DNA of 19,939 nt from an uncultured Pseudomonadales bacterium (GTDB lineage Bacteria; Pseudomonadota; Gammaproteobacteria; Pseudomonadales; Cellvibrionaceae), in contig CALIUX010000149.1 in assembly GCA_938048505.1 (NCBI GenBank), positions 1 to 19,939 of the forward strand. The letters run 5' to 3'. This document shows, in pieces, positions 1-7,595 of this stretch (its first letter is position 1; every line of letters begins with the position of its first letter). The translations under genes and the position numbers were made by a program. The notes beneath the pieces are model-generated. The model saw only the letters and a program-made list of their open reading frames with translations. It had not been told where the DNA came from and did no database searches.

Positions 1-1074
1 ACATCGTTGGTTGTATCGACTAGCTGGCGTTTTGAGCTGGGTATGTCCCGCAATGAAAACCGCTGGCATGGGGCGCAAGGCCGCTTAGTATTAGAGGGTG
101 GTGAAGCCGTGGCGGGCATGTTGTTTTTGACGAGTGATATAAAAGAAACAGACTCAGATGGCGATGCCGATCATTTGCACGAAGACTGGAGCCAGCCTCT
201 TCAACAGCTCGTAGATGGCGGGATGATTGAGGCTAGGATAACTGATGCGCAAGGTCGTTTTAATATTAATATGTTGAGTTTGGCGGAACAGTCAGTTCAG
301 CAACAACCGCAACAACCGCAACAACCGCAAAACCCTCATTGCCAAAACCAAGCAAATAAGCTGGACTTCGAATGCTATTTTACTGTGGCACAACGACGAT
401 TTATTCGTCTGCTCCAAGCTATTCCACTTAATGAAAGGCCGCTTGAAACTCAAGAGGCCATAGAAATTACTGAGGCTGTAATCGATTGGATGGATGAGGA
501 TCCCGGCGTGAGACAGCGAGGGGGCGCAGAGCAGAGTTATTATAATGGGTTAGAGGTGCCCATCGTTGTGCCGAATGCACCGATGACAAGCATCAGCGAG
601 CTATCACTTGTGAAGGGTGTTATGGAACGTCCTGAGTTGTACGAGAGGCTTTTGCCGCTTGTGATTGCGTTGCCGGCCGGCCATGATGCAGGCAGTGCTG
701 GGGTAGCACATTTGAATATTAATACGATGGATGCTCTTTTATTTAGTATTTTCAATGAAGAGAAGGAGCAAAGACCATTAGATCCAGATCAAATTAATGA
801 GTTGATAAACATTAGAAATGAAAGTCTTAATAGAGAAGAAAAGCGCGGTTTACAAAGCGTTCAGGATTTTTTTGATGAGGCGTTTCAAGGCCCTTTAGTT
901 AATATCAATCGACAAAACTTTAATACAGAACAGCTAGATACAAAAACTCAGTATTTTATCTATTCTGCCAACGTTACAATTGGCGATAAAACACGCCGAG
1001 GCAAGTCACTGCTACACCGCAAGCCTTCAGGTGGTGCAGTGACTACTGTGTGGCGTACAGACGCAAATTTTTAA
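1..1074 (+). CDS. gspK: Type II secretion minor pseudopilin GspK (5' end cut by window edge)
   Basis: The reading frame is open from base 1, so the true start and the prepilin signal/N-terminal helix lie outside the window. What remains is the periplasmic globular part of GspK, the large minor pseudopilin that caps the tip of the type II secretion pseudopilus together with GspI and GspJ. Family marks are the segment around 475-540 (VIDWMDED, then a GAEQSYY-like stretch), the helix-hairpin-helix-like LNINTMDALL at about 712-741, and a C-terminal stretch ending in VWRTDANF. A Gln/Pro low-complexity tract at about 295-335, built of three 9-base caacaaccg units, sits in a probable loop. gspL, gspM and gspN follow in the order usual for gsp operons, which supports the call. 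Identification is firm; only the missing 5' part is uncertain. Confidence 0.93.
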   Translation, partial: TSLVVSTSWRFELGMSRNENRWHGAQGRLVLEGGEAVAGMLFLTSDIKETDSDGDADHLHEDWSQPLQQLVDGGMIEARITDAQGRFNINMLSLAEQSVQQQPQQPQQPQNPHCQNQANKLDFECYFTVAQRRFIRLLQAIPLNERPLETQEAIEITEAVIDWMDEDPGVRQRGGAEQSYYNGLEVPIVVPNAPMTSISELSLVKGVMERPELYERLLPLVIALPAGHDAGSAGVAHLNINTMDALLFSIFNEEKEQRPLDPDQINELINIRNESLNREEKRGLQSVQDFFDEAFQGPLVNINRQNFNTEQLDTKTQYFIYSANVTIGDKTRRGKSLLHRKPSGGAVTTVWRTDANF

Positions 1075-1153
1075 ACGATTTTGATGTCTAGATGTCGATT
1101 ATATGTAAAATTATATACCGTTATCTAGGCATTACACAAAAACAGGTGAGACA
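1075..1153 (+). other. gspK-gspL spacer with imperfect hairpin
   Basis: This 79-base gap is the only sizeable space in the gsp block. It can fold into a nested hairpin: an outer CTAGAT (1088-1093) pairs with ATCTAG (1123-1128), and an inner TATAT (1100-1104) pairs with ATATA (1113-1117). There is no T-run after it, so it is not a standard intrinsic terminator. It may affect mRNA stability or be neutral AT-rich spacer. The gspL ribosome site (caggtgaga) follows at about 1143-1151. Confidence 0.35.
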
Positions 1154-2380
1154 GTGGCAGAACGCATACTGGTACGCAAAATTGAGCCCGGACTATGGCA
1201 GTGGCGCCTCGTTACGGCGCAGCATGAGTGGCTTAACGAATCATTTTATACGGGTGATATTAACCTCTTAAAAGAATCCATTGAGGGTAAGTCGTGTTGG
1301 CTTATTTTAGATGGGCGCGATGTGGGTACTCAAACAGTTGATGTGGGGGTTAAAGATCGTAAGCTTCTGCCGAAACTTGTGCCTTTTGAGCTTGAAGATA
1401 GCCTAGTCACGCCAGTTGAAGATCTTGTTTTTGCCTACGGTCCTCTCGTTGAGGGCAACGTTAATGCTTCTTATGTGAACGAAGACTACGCTCGCCAAGC
1501 GATTGAAGAACTTGAAGAGCTTGGTGCAGATGTGCAATGCACCATTTGCGATTATTTGGAGCTAGACTCTGGTCAAGGTTGGATCTTCCTTCTGGATGAA
1601 GACACACTATTTGTGAATCAAGGTGAGGGTACGGGCCTTCGTTGTGATGCGGATAATGGTGAAATGTTTATTCGTGCATTATTCCCAGAAGATGAGACTT
1701 TTTCAGAGTCATTTCCCTCAACACTGCACTTAGTAGCCGATGCTGAGGAAAACCAAGCCAAATTAAGATCGTGGCTGCCTCAAGCAGTTGAGACCAATGA
1801 AGAGCTGACTATAGTCGAGCAAGAGGGTGGTTTTTGGGATGTTGTTAAACTCAACGTCAAACCCAATATCGATTTCAGAACCGGTGATCTTGCAAGACAG
1901 TTACCGTTTGCACAATGGTGGACTGATTGGAAAATTCCGGCCATTGCCGCTGCAGCAGCTTTTGTTATTGCATTGGGTACAACTTGGGCAGAGTGGAATC
2001 ATGCTAAGCAAGACTCTAAACAGCTGTTTGCAGATCGTGATGCCGTATTTCGTCAAGTTGTGCCATCAGGCTCAATCAGTGATCCGGTTCGCCAGCTTAA
2101 GTCAAAACTCGTAAAGTCTGAAACCACCGAGCCATCTAACGTTGTGTATTTGATGTCTAAAATCGTGCCTCAAATACGGGGAAATGACAATTTCACCATG
2201 ACGAGCTTTCGCTACACGCACAGTAATGGTTCTTTGCAGTTCAATGTTGAAGCAAAAGACTTTGCTCAACTGGAAGCACTACGAGGCAAAATTAGCGAAG
2301 CGGGCTTATCGGCTGAAATAAAAAGCTCAAAAGCGTCAGGCGATATTCATCAGGCGCAGATTCGCGTTTCAGAGAGTTAA
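1154..2380 (+). CDS. gspL: Type II secretion inner-membrane protein GspL
   Basis: GspL is the bitopic inner-membrane platform protein of the type II secretion system. Its cytoplasmic actin-like-fold domain holds the GspE ATPase at the membrane, and its periplasmic ferredoxin-like domain pairs with GspM. The 408-residue length is normal for the family. The sequence shows a long acidic cytoplasmic region (about residues 1-260), one hydrophobic segment at about 262-280 (IPAIAAAAAFVIALG), then a coiled linker and a small periplasmic domain to the end. The start is GTG, with a purine-rich site (aggtgaga) just upstream; no earlier in-frame start fits better. Only three bases separate it from gspM, so the two are surely co-transcribed. 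I see no missing parts. Confidence 0.92.
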   Translation: MAERILVRKIEPGLWQWRLVTAQHEWLNESFYTGDINLLKESIEGKSCWLILDGRDVGTQTVDVGVKDRKLLPKLVPFELEDSLVTPVEDLVFAYGPLVEGNVNASYVNEDYARQAIEELEELGADVQCTICDYLELDSGQGWIFLLDEDTLFVNQGEGTGLRCDADNGEMFIRALFPEDETFSESFPSTLHLVADAEENQAKLRSWLPQAVETNEELTIVEQEGGFWDVVKLNVKPNIDFRTGDLARQLPFAQWWTDWKIPAIAAAAAFVIALGTTWAEWNHAKQDSKQLFADRDAVFRQVVPSGSISDPVRQLKSKLVKSETTEPSNVVYLMSKIVPQIRGNDNFTMTSFRYTHSNGSLQFNVEAKDFAQLEALRGKISEAGLSAEIKSSKASGDIHQAQIRVSES

Positions 2381-2383
2381 CCC

Positions 2384-2860
2384 ATGAATGAATTGAAAGA
2401 TCGATTTTTACAGCTTTCGCCTCGCGAGCAGCTTTCTTTAGGCATACTTTTTGTTGCCGTCACGCTGACGCTTTTGTATGTATTGTTATTGGCGCCTATT
2501 GCTAAAAAACGTGATAAGCAGTTGGTTAATAATAAAGCCGTTGCAACTCAGCATATGGAAGTTCGGCAGTTAGCATCAGAAGTATTAGGCCAGCAAAAGG
2601 CGGGTGGCCGTGGCCAGGCGAGCTTGGCGCAAGTCACAAATAATAGTTTGGGCAATCATGGCTTACGTATGGAAGATTTTAACCCTAGCGGCAATAGTAA
2701 TGCTCGGGTTCGATTAGCAAACGTTGAGTATAACAAGGTGATGGCTTGGCTCGATGAGCTTGAAAATAAAGAAGGCATACAAGTCAAAGAGGTCTCTGTA
2801 ACCGCAGGTGATGTCAAAGGTGTACTTGCGACCGTTATGGTTAAGTTATATAGGAATTAA
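2384..2860 (+). CDS. gspM: Type II secretion inner-membrane protein GspM
   Basis: GspM is a small bitopic protein that partners GspL in the type II secretion inner-membrane platform. The 158-residue length is typical. It begins with a short cytoplasmic tail whose motif LSPREQLSLG is characteristic of GspM, then a membrane segment at about residues 18-40 (ILFVAVTLTLLYVLLLAP). A coiled linker and a ferredoxin-like periplasmic domain follow to the C-terminus. It lies 3 bases after gspL and 3 bases before gspN, so translation is probably coupled along the run. Sequence conservation of GspM is low in general, so the call rests on length, topology, the N-terminal motif and position. Confidence 0.9.
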   Translation: MNELKDRFLQLSPREQLSLGILFVAVTLTLLYVLLLAPIAKKRDKQLVNNKAVATQHMEVRQLASEVLGQQKAGGRGQASLAQVTNNSLGNHGLRMEDFNPSGNSNARVRLANVEYNKVMAWLDELENKEGIQVKEVSVTAGDVKGVLATVMVKLYRN

Positions 2861-2863
2861 ACA

Positions 2864-3628
2864 ATGACTAAACTGCTTAAAGTGATCCTTGGTATAGGTT
2901 TGGTCTTGTATCTCTTTGTATTGATCATCAAAGAAACGCCTGCCACATTGATTACCTCTCCGTTGGCTAAGGCTCTCCCGCAATTACAGTTAGCTGCTGT
3001 CACAGGCACTATCTGGGAAGGTAAAGCCGGCGATGCGGTAGTTATGATTCAAAACAATCCCCTTCCTCTTGGTGCATTGAAGTGGAAGTTTAAGCCGATG
3101 TCTTTACTTGCGCTTAAAGCCTGCGCCGATGTTGAAAGTAGTGTATTTTCAGGTAATGCGTGCCGTACGTTGACAGGTATGAATCAATTGCATCGCTTTC
3201 AGGCTGATTTGCCGGCCGCATTAGCCAATGATTTTATTCCTCAAGCCGAGGTGGCTGGTGCAGCAAGTTTAGGGTTGGTTGAGGCAGCTTTTAATAATAA
3301 AGCTGAAGTGAGTAAGTTAAAGGGTAATTTGAGCTGGCGTGGTGCCCGCGTGAAGTTTCAAGGTACTTGGTTTACGTTAGGAGACCTTGCTGCTGATCTT
3401 AAAGAAGCTGAAGGCGGTGCGCTAGCGGCCCATATATTTGATTTATCGGGTCCGTTCGGTATTGATGTCAATGCCAAGGCTGGCCTTGCTATTGCACCCA
3501 GTTTAGTGGGTGATATTACACCGCGTGAGAATGCACCTGCTGCCATTACAGACGGACTCAGCCTTATCGCGATTCCTCAAGATAATGGCGCGTTACGGGT
3601 GACATACCCACTTGGCGGTAGCAATTAA
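2864..3628 (+). CDS. gspN: Type II secretion protein GspN
   Basis: GspN is an accessory type II secretion component that occurs in only part of the family; its exact role is not settled. This 254-residue protein has an N-terminal membrane segment at about residues 5-24 followed by an extracytoplasmic domain. The family signature right after the membrane (LPQLQLAAVTGTIWEGKAG, about residues 39-57) is present, and the protein ends in a short strand YPLGG. It starts 3 bases after gspM and is the last gsp gene here. No terminator is visible in the 26-44 bases before the apbE-type gene, so read-through into that gene is likely. Confidence 0.88.
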   Translation: MTKLLKVILGIGLVLYLFVLIIKETPATLITSPLAKALPQLQLAAVTGTIWEGKAGDAVVMIQNNPLPLGALKWKFKPMSLLALKACADVESSVFSGNACRTLTGMNQLHRFQADLPAALANDFIPQAEVAGAASLGLVEAAFNNKAEVSKLKGNLSWRGARVKFQGTWFTLGDLAADLKEAEGGALAAHIFDLSGPFGIDVNAKAGLAIAPSLVGDITPRENAPAAITDGLSLIAIPQDNGALRVTYPLGGSN

Positions 3629-3672
3629 GCTAGAAGGCTGAGACTGATGTCGTTATGGCGGGAGGCCTTATA

Positions 3673-4692
3673 GTGCATTGTAAGCTTTTACATTACAGGG
3701 TCTTGATGCTTTTTGTGATGGCGCTGTTGGGTTTTTTACCGTGTGCTCATGCGGCATGGTTTGAAAAAAGTGCCCCTATCATGGGGACCCGTGTCTATGT
3801 GAATGTGTGGCATAAGGATGAAAAGCTTGCACAGGCAGCCATCGAACATGTATTTGAAGTTATGCGAGGTGTGGATGCTCGCCTGTCTCCATACAAGCCC
3901 GATTCTGACTTGTCACGCCTTAATCGGGTGGCTGCAAAACGCCCAGTTGTATTAACCCGTGAACTTTTGCTTTTACTCGAAAAATCTCAGTGGGCTTACG
4001 GTGTCACTGATGGGGCTTTTGATATCACTTTTGCATCTGTTGGCCGGCTTTATGATTATCGTGAAAAGCGCCTCCCTTCTCCTGAGCAAATCCAACAATT
4101 ACTTCCCGCACTTTCTACTGCCCATTTAGCATTTGATAAAGCGCACAATACGCTAAGGTTTCTGCACCCAGAGGTCGCCCTTGATTTGGGGGGTATCGCA
4201 AAAGGCTATGCCGTTGACTTGGCCATTGAGGCACTTAAAAAACGTGGTATTCAGCATGCCTATGTGAGTGCAGGTGGTGATAGTCGTGCGTTGGGCAATC
4301 GAGGTGATAGACCCTGGTTGATTGGTATTAAGCATCCCAGGCCATCAAAGGCCCTTGGTGAAGCCGGTACAGTGATAACACTGCCTGTCGATAATCTTTC
4401 GGTAAGTACTTCGGGTGATTATGAGCGTTTTTTTATTGATGAAAAAAGCGGTGATCGTATTCATCATATAATCAACCCTAAAACAGGTGCGAGTGCGAGT
4501 GGCGTTATGAGCGTGACGGTTATTGGTCCAGAGGGCTTAACAACAGACCCACTGTCAACGGCAATATTTGTTTTGGGTGTCGCAAAAGGCCTCAAATTAA
4601 TTCATAGCATTGCACATTATGATGCCATCATTCTCGATTCGACTGGCCAAGTACACTATAGCAATGGTTTAATGCCGCCAGACGAGTCATAG
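3673..4692 (+). CDS. apbE: ApbE-family FAD:protein FMN transferase
   Basis: This is a periplasmic flavin transferase of the ApbE family. The family uses FAD to attach FMN covalently to a threonine of target flavoproteins such as NqrB/NqrC or RnfG/RnfD. No such target lies in this window. Motifs seen are MGTRVYV near the mature N-terminus, LSPYKPDSDLSRLN, DLGGIAKGYA (DNA 4183-4212), SAGGDSRALG (from 4267), STSGDYERFF, HHIINPKTG, and the metal-binding TTDPLSTAIFVLG near the end. I prefer the GTG start at 3673 over the in-frame ATG at 3655. A good ribosome site (gggagg, 3660-3665) lies 7 bases before the GTG but inside the longer reading frame. The protein then opens with an export signal ending ...PCAHA. 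It follows gspN closely, and a link to secretion is not implied by known biology. Confidence 0.9.
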   Translation: MHCKLLHYRVLMLFVMALLGFLPCAHAAWFEKSAPIMGTRVYVNVWHKDEKLAQAAIEHVFEVMRGVDARLSPYKPDSDLSRLNRVAAKRPVVLTRELLLLLEKSQWAYGVTDGAFDITFASVGRLYDYREKRLPSPEQIQQLLPALSTAHLAFDKAHNTLRFLHPEVALDLGGIAKGYAVDLAIEALKKRGIQHAYVSAGGDSRALGNRGDRPWLIGIKHPRPSKALGEAGTVITLPVDNLSVSTSGDYERFFIDEKSGDRIHHIINPKTGASASGVMSVTVIGPEGLTTDPLSTAIFVLGVAKGLKLIHSIAHYDAIILDSTGQVHYSNGLMPPDES

Positions 4693-5079
4693 ATCGATAG
4701 ATGTCGGTTCAATAGAGCGCCTTAGTCTATAGTATTGGATGATGTTGGCTGTTGATTAGCAAAAAAATAGCCAGTATCGTAAGGTAACACTTTGATCTGT
4801 TAACAAAAAAGGTAATAATAACCTGATACACAAGGATTCAGCGTCGATCGGTTAAAAGGCCTCTTCGCTGCTCTTTCTATCATTGTTATTTTTACTGAGT
4901 ACAATTTGCTCTATTATATTGTCGATAAGACAATAATGAGTGTGAAGTACCTGATGAACTAGCGTGTGAGTTAGTTGATAATGATGTGAATTAGCGCGTA
5001 TGCCTGTGCAGCATTAGATTGCGATTAGGTTAGGTATCCTTCATATTCTATTGTGAGCCGTTGTCTAAGGGAGACACTC
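4693..5079 (+). promoter_or_regulatory. Gene-free regulatory stretch before the nine-gene operon
   Basis: About 390 bases without a credible gene separate apbE from the operon. Two weak promoter candidates are visible: TTGATC (4792-4797), 16 bases, AATAAT (4814-4819); and TTTACT (4891-4896), 18 bases, TATATT (4915-4920). Three dyads overlap or flank them: TAACA-N8-TGTTA (4785-4802), AGGT-N7-ACCT (4810-4824) and the perfect 7-5-7 palindrome TATTGTC-GATAA-GACAATA (4917-4935). No convincing terminator for apbE is seen. The regulator and the real start site are unknown. Confidence 0.35.
4917..4935. promoter_or_regulatory. Perfect 7-5-7 palindrome, possible operator
   Basis: TATTGTC-GATAA-GACAATA is a perfect inverted repeat with a 5-base centre. 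It overlaps the -10 box (TATATT, 4915-4920) of the better-placed promoter candidate before the nine-gene operon, which is where a repressor would bind. There is no following T-run, so a terminator is unlikely. The operator role is an inference from position and symmetry only. Confidence 0.3.
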
Positions 5080-5739
5080 TTGCTAAACGCCAAAAAAAGC
5101 AGCAGTCTTATTTTGACTGCCTTGTTATGTTGTTATTCTTCATTATCGGTTTATGCTCAAGATGAGTTGACGCAAGAAGAGGGCCGTAATGCCCTGAGCC
5201 AAATCGAAGGTGGTGGCAATATCGAGATGCCAGATGGCTCTACGCTTCGTAAGGAAAACGAAACAGCCTTTATTGAGCGTGATGAAAATGCATCGCCTCT
5301 TAGTGAGCAAGTAGAAGACCTCAAAAAAGCAGCACTGGAGCTCAATCGTGACTTGCTTATCCTAGAAGAAGATCTGTTATTTCCAGCCAACACACAAATC
5401 ATGGTCTATATCTCTATGGATGTTGGTGAATACTTTTCAATGGATGCAGTACGCCTCATGATTGACGGCGAGATGGTTGCAACGCACCTTTATACTGAAA
5501 AGCAAAATAGTGCTCTTATTCGTGGAGGCATTCAACGCCTATACTTGGGTAACCTTAAAACGGGTGAGCATGAAATCACGGCTATTTTTCACGGCTATGG
5601 CCCCGGTGGCAGAGAGTATAAGCGCGGTGCTTCACTCACAATTGAAAAAGATCAATCGCCGACGTTACTAGAGATCAAAGTGCGTGATTCTGTGCGCAAA
5701 ATGCAGCCTACTTTCCAGTTTAAAAAGTGGAACCTATGA
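5080..5739 (+). CDS. Secreted protein of unknown family, first gene of the Agl/Glt-like operon
   Basis: I do not recognise a named family. From the TTG start the protein is 219 residues with a textbook export signal: a basic start (LNAKKSS), a hydrophobic core (LILTALLCCYSSLS) and cleavage after VYA before QDE. A charged, probably helical stretch follows (EQVEDLKKAALELNRDLLILEEDLL, given here by its position at mature residues about 60-90). The C-terminal half is rich in predicted beta strands (VRLMIDGEMVATHLY; HEITAIFHGYGPGG), suggesting a small periplasmic beta domain. I choose TTG 5080 over the in-frame GTG 5053 because a strong ribosome site, aagggag (5067-5073), sits 6 bases before it and the signal peptide then begins at once. 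Its stop overlaps the next start by four bases (ATGA), tying it to the operon. Confidence 0.8.
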   Translation: MLNAKKSSSLILTALLCCYSSLSVYAQDELTQEEGRNALSQIEGGGNIEMPDGSTLRKENETAFIERDENASPLSEQVEDLKKAALELNRDLLILEEDLLFPANTQIMVYISMDVGEYFSMDAVRLMIDGEMVATHLYTEKQNSALIRGGIQRLYLGNLKTGEHEITAIFHGYGPGGREYKRGASLTIEKDQSPTLLEIKVRDSVRKMQPTFQFKKWNL

Positions 5740-7595
5740 CCTGTCGTGACCTTAGGTCGACGCTTTTTTTTGTTGTTTTTTTCGTTTGCGGATCTTTTGC
5801 TGTATCTGCTGATACTCGAGAAGAACCCCTCACGGAGGTCGCTGACCTGCGTTATGGCGTTGCCCTGTACCACTATTATCAAAACCAACACTTCCAAGCC
5901 TTAAGTGATCTACTTGTTGCAGAGGAACGTGGTGGTATACAAGGACATGGCGATAACCCTGAAATAATGCTCGGTGGTTTTTATCTTGCCTATGGATTAG
6001 ATCGAACGGCTAGTGATATCTTTGAACGCTTGCTTGATAATAATCGCCCACAAAAAACCCGTGATGCCGCATGGCTTTATTTAGCTAAAATTCGTTATTT
6101 ACGTAACGATTGGCAGGCTGTGCAAGAAGCATTAGGCCGCATTAGCGAAAAGCCAAGCCCTAAAATTCTGGATCACATGAAAGTGCTCAGCGCGAATGTC
6201 GCTATTAAGCAAGATCGCACAGAGGATGCCAAGGAATTGGTTGATGATTTCGACCCGAACAACGAATGGGCACCTTACCTATATTTTAATATGGCATCGC
6301 TGCTTGCACGAGAAGGCAACCATACACTAGCTGTGCATTACTATGCTCGTATTGCACGTATGAAGCAGCGTACAGAGGCTCACCTAAGCCTATACGATAA
6401 AGCGATGACTGCGGCGGGCTTTGCGCATTTATTTGATGAAGATCCAGTGCAAGCCATTGCGTACTTTAAGCAAGTTAGGCTCGATAGCCCCATGTCTGGG
6501 CGTGCATTGCTGGGTTATGGTTGGGCTCAGACTGAAAGTGGCCGTTATCGCGAGGCACTGTCTCCTTGGCAAGCATTGGCTAAACGTTCATTAATCGATG
6601 ACAATACACAAGAAGCGATGGTCGCCATCCCCTATGCGTATGAGAAACTAGGCCTTGCCTCAGCCGCATTGAACATGTATCGCGAGGCTGAAGCCGGTTT
6701 TGAATCAGAGTTGGTCACTGTTGATAGCTTTATTAACAGTATGAACGGCAAAGCGATGTTGGATGCGTTAAAAATTGATCCTTCTGAAAATGTTAATTGG
6801 CTAAACTACGCCAGAGAAAATCAACTATCGCCACAGCTTTCTTACTTGACAACGTTATTTGCGAAAGACAGTTTTCAAGGGGTAACTCAGGAGCTGCGTG
6901 ACTTATTAGTGCTTCAAAACAAGTTAACTGATTGGCGTTCTCGAATGGACTTTTATTACGCAATGCTTGATGAGCGTGATGCAAACCGTAAGCGTGAAAT
7001 GGATTTGATTGCCAAGCAAGAAGCGTTTCAACTACTTGATGATATGAATCAAAAGCGCAAAGAGATCCTTGCTGAGCTTAACCAGCTTGAAGCCGATGAT
7101 AATTTTTTATCCATGCTTCGTGGTAAAGATCGCGAACGTCTAAAGCGTATTGTTCGAGCCGAAAACAATATTAAGGCGCTTGAAGCTGCAGGGCGTGATG
7201 TAACGGAAGAGCGGCGTAAGGTCATCAAGCTGCGAGGCCTATTATTATGGGACGCTGGCGAATTGTTTGCTGAACGTATGTGGCGAGCACGTAAAACCCT
7301 TGAAGAGCTTGAAGACCATCTTAAAAAGACGCTTGATACACAGCTGCATGTACAAAGCATTGTTGATGAGGGCTTTGACTTAGAGCCCTATCGCGTGCGC
7401 ATTCAGGCGTCTAACCAGCGTATTGATGCGCAGCTTGCTGATATTGATCAAGCTATCAATGCTGCACAAGAAATGCTGCGTAGCGAGGTAACTAATGTCT
7501 TGCAAGAGCAGCGTGGGCGCATCAGTTATTACTTGGCGCAGAGTCGTTTGGGTATTGCGCGTTTGCTCGATGATGCCAATGAGGAGGCATTCTAA
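5736..7595 (+). CDS. Secreted TPR/coiled-coil protein, Agl/Glt-like operon
   Basis: This roughly 619-residue protein starts with an export signal (hydrophobic core FFVVFFVCGSFAV, cleavage probably after SA). The first half holds helical repeats of tetratricopeptide type, for example the stretches beginning YGVALYHYYQNQHFQAL, AWLYLAKIRYLRNDWQAV, YFNMASLLAREGNHTLAV and LLGYGWAQTESGRYREAL. From about residue 415 to 560 it becomes long charged helices likely to form a coiled coil (KREMDLIAKQEAFQLLDDMN; RKVIKLRGLLLWDAGEL). It ends in a conserved-looking RISYYLAQSRLGIARLLDD. The ATG at 5736 overlaps the previous stop as ATGA, which favours it over the GTG at 5727. No lipobox is seen, so I infer a periplasmic protein and probable scaffold. 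TPR proteins of this kind accompany Agl/Glt-type motors; exact orthology is not shown. Confidence 0.82.
   Translation: MTCRDLRSTLFFVVFFVCGSFAVSADTREEPLTEVADLRYGVALYHYYQNQHFQALSDLLVAEERGGIQGHGDNPEIMLGGFYLAYGLDRTASDIFERLLDNNRPQKTRDAAWLYLAKIRYLRNDWQAVQEALGRISEKPSPKILDHMKVLSANVAIKQDRTEDAKELVDDFDPNNEWAPYLYFNMASLLAREGNHTLAVHYYARIARMKQRTEAHLSLYDKAMTAAGFAHLFDEDPVQAIAYFKQVRLDSPMSGRALLGYGWAQTESGRYREALSPWQALAKRSLIDDNTQEAMVAIPYAYEKLGLASAALNMYREAEAGFESELVTVDSFINSMNGKAMLDALKIDPSENVNWLNYARENQLSPQLSYLTTLFAKDSFQGVTQELRDLLVLQNKLTDWRSRMDFYYAMLDERDANRKREMDLIAKQEAFQLLDDMNQKRKEILAELNQLEADDNFLSMLRGKDRERLKRIVRAENNIKALEAAGRDVTEERRKVIKLRGLLLWDAGELFAERMWRARKTLEELEDHLKKTLDTQLHVQSIVDEGFDLEPYRVRIQASNQRIDAQLADIDQAINAAQEMLRSEVTNVLQEQRGRISYYLAQSRLGIARLLDDANEEAF

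Noticed and set aside
295..335. CRISPR-like or VNTR array
   Set aside because: It is only three in-frame 9-base units inside gspK, with no spacers.
1088..1128. Terminator after gspK
   Set aside because: The nested hairpin is weak, AT-rich and lacks a T-run, and gspL-M-N are expected to be transcribed with gspK.
7049..7360. Minus-strand open frame of 103 codons opposite the TPR/coiled-coil gene
   Set aside because: Ser/Arg-rich shadow of the Glu/Arg-rich coiled-coil coding strand; no ribosome site or independent support.
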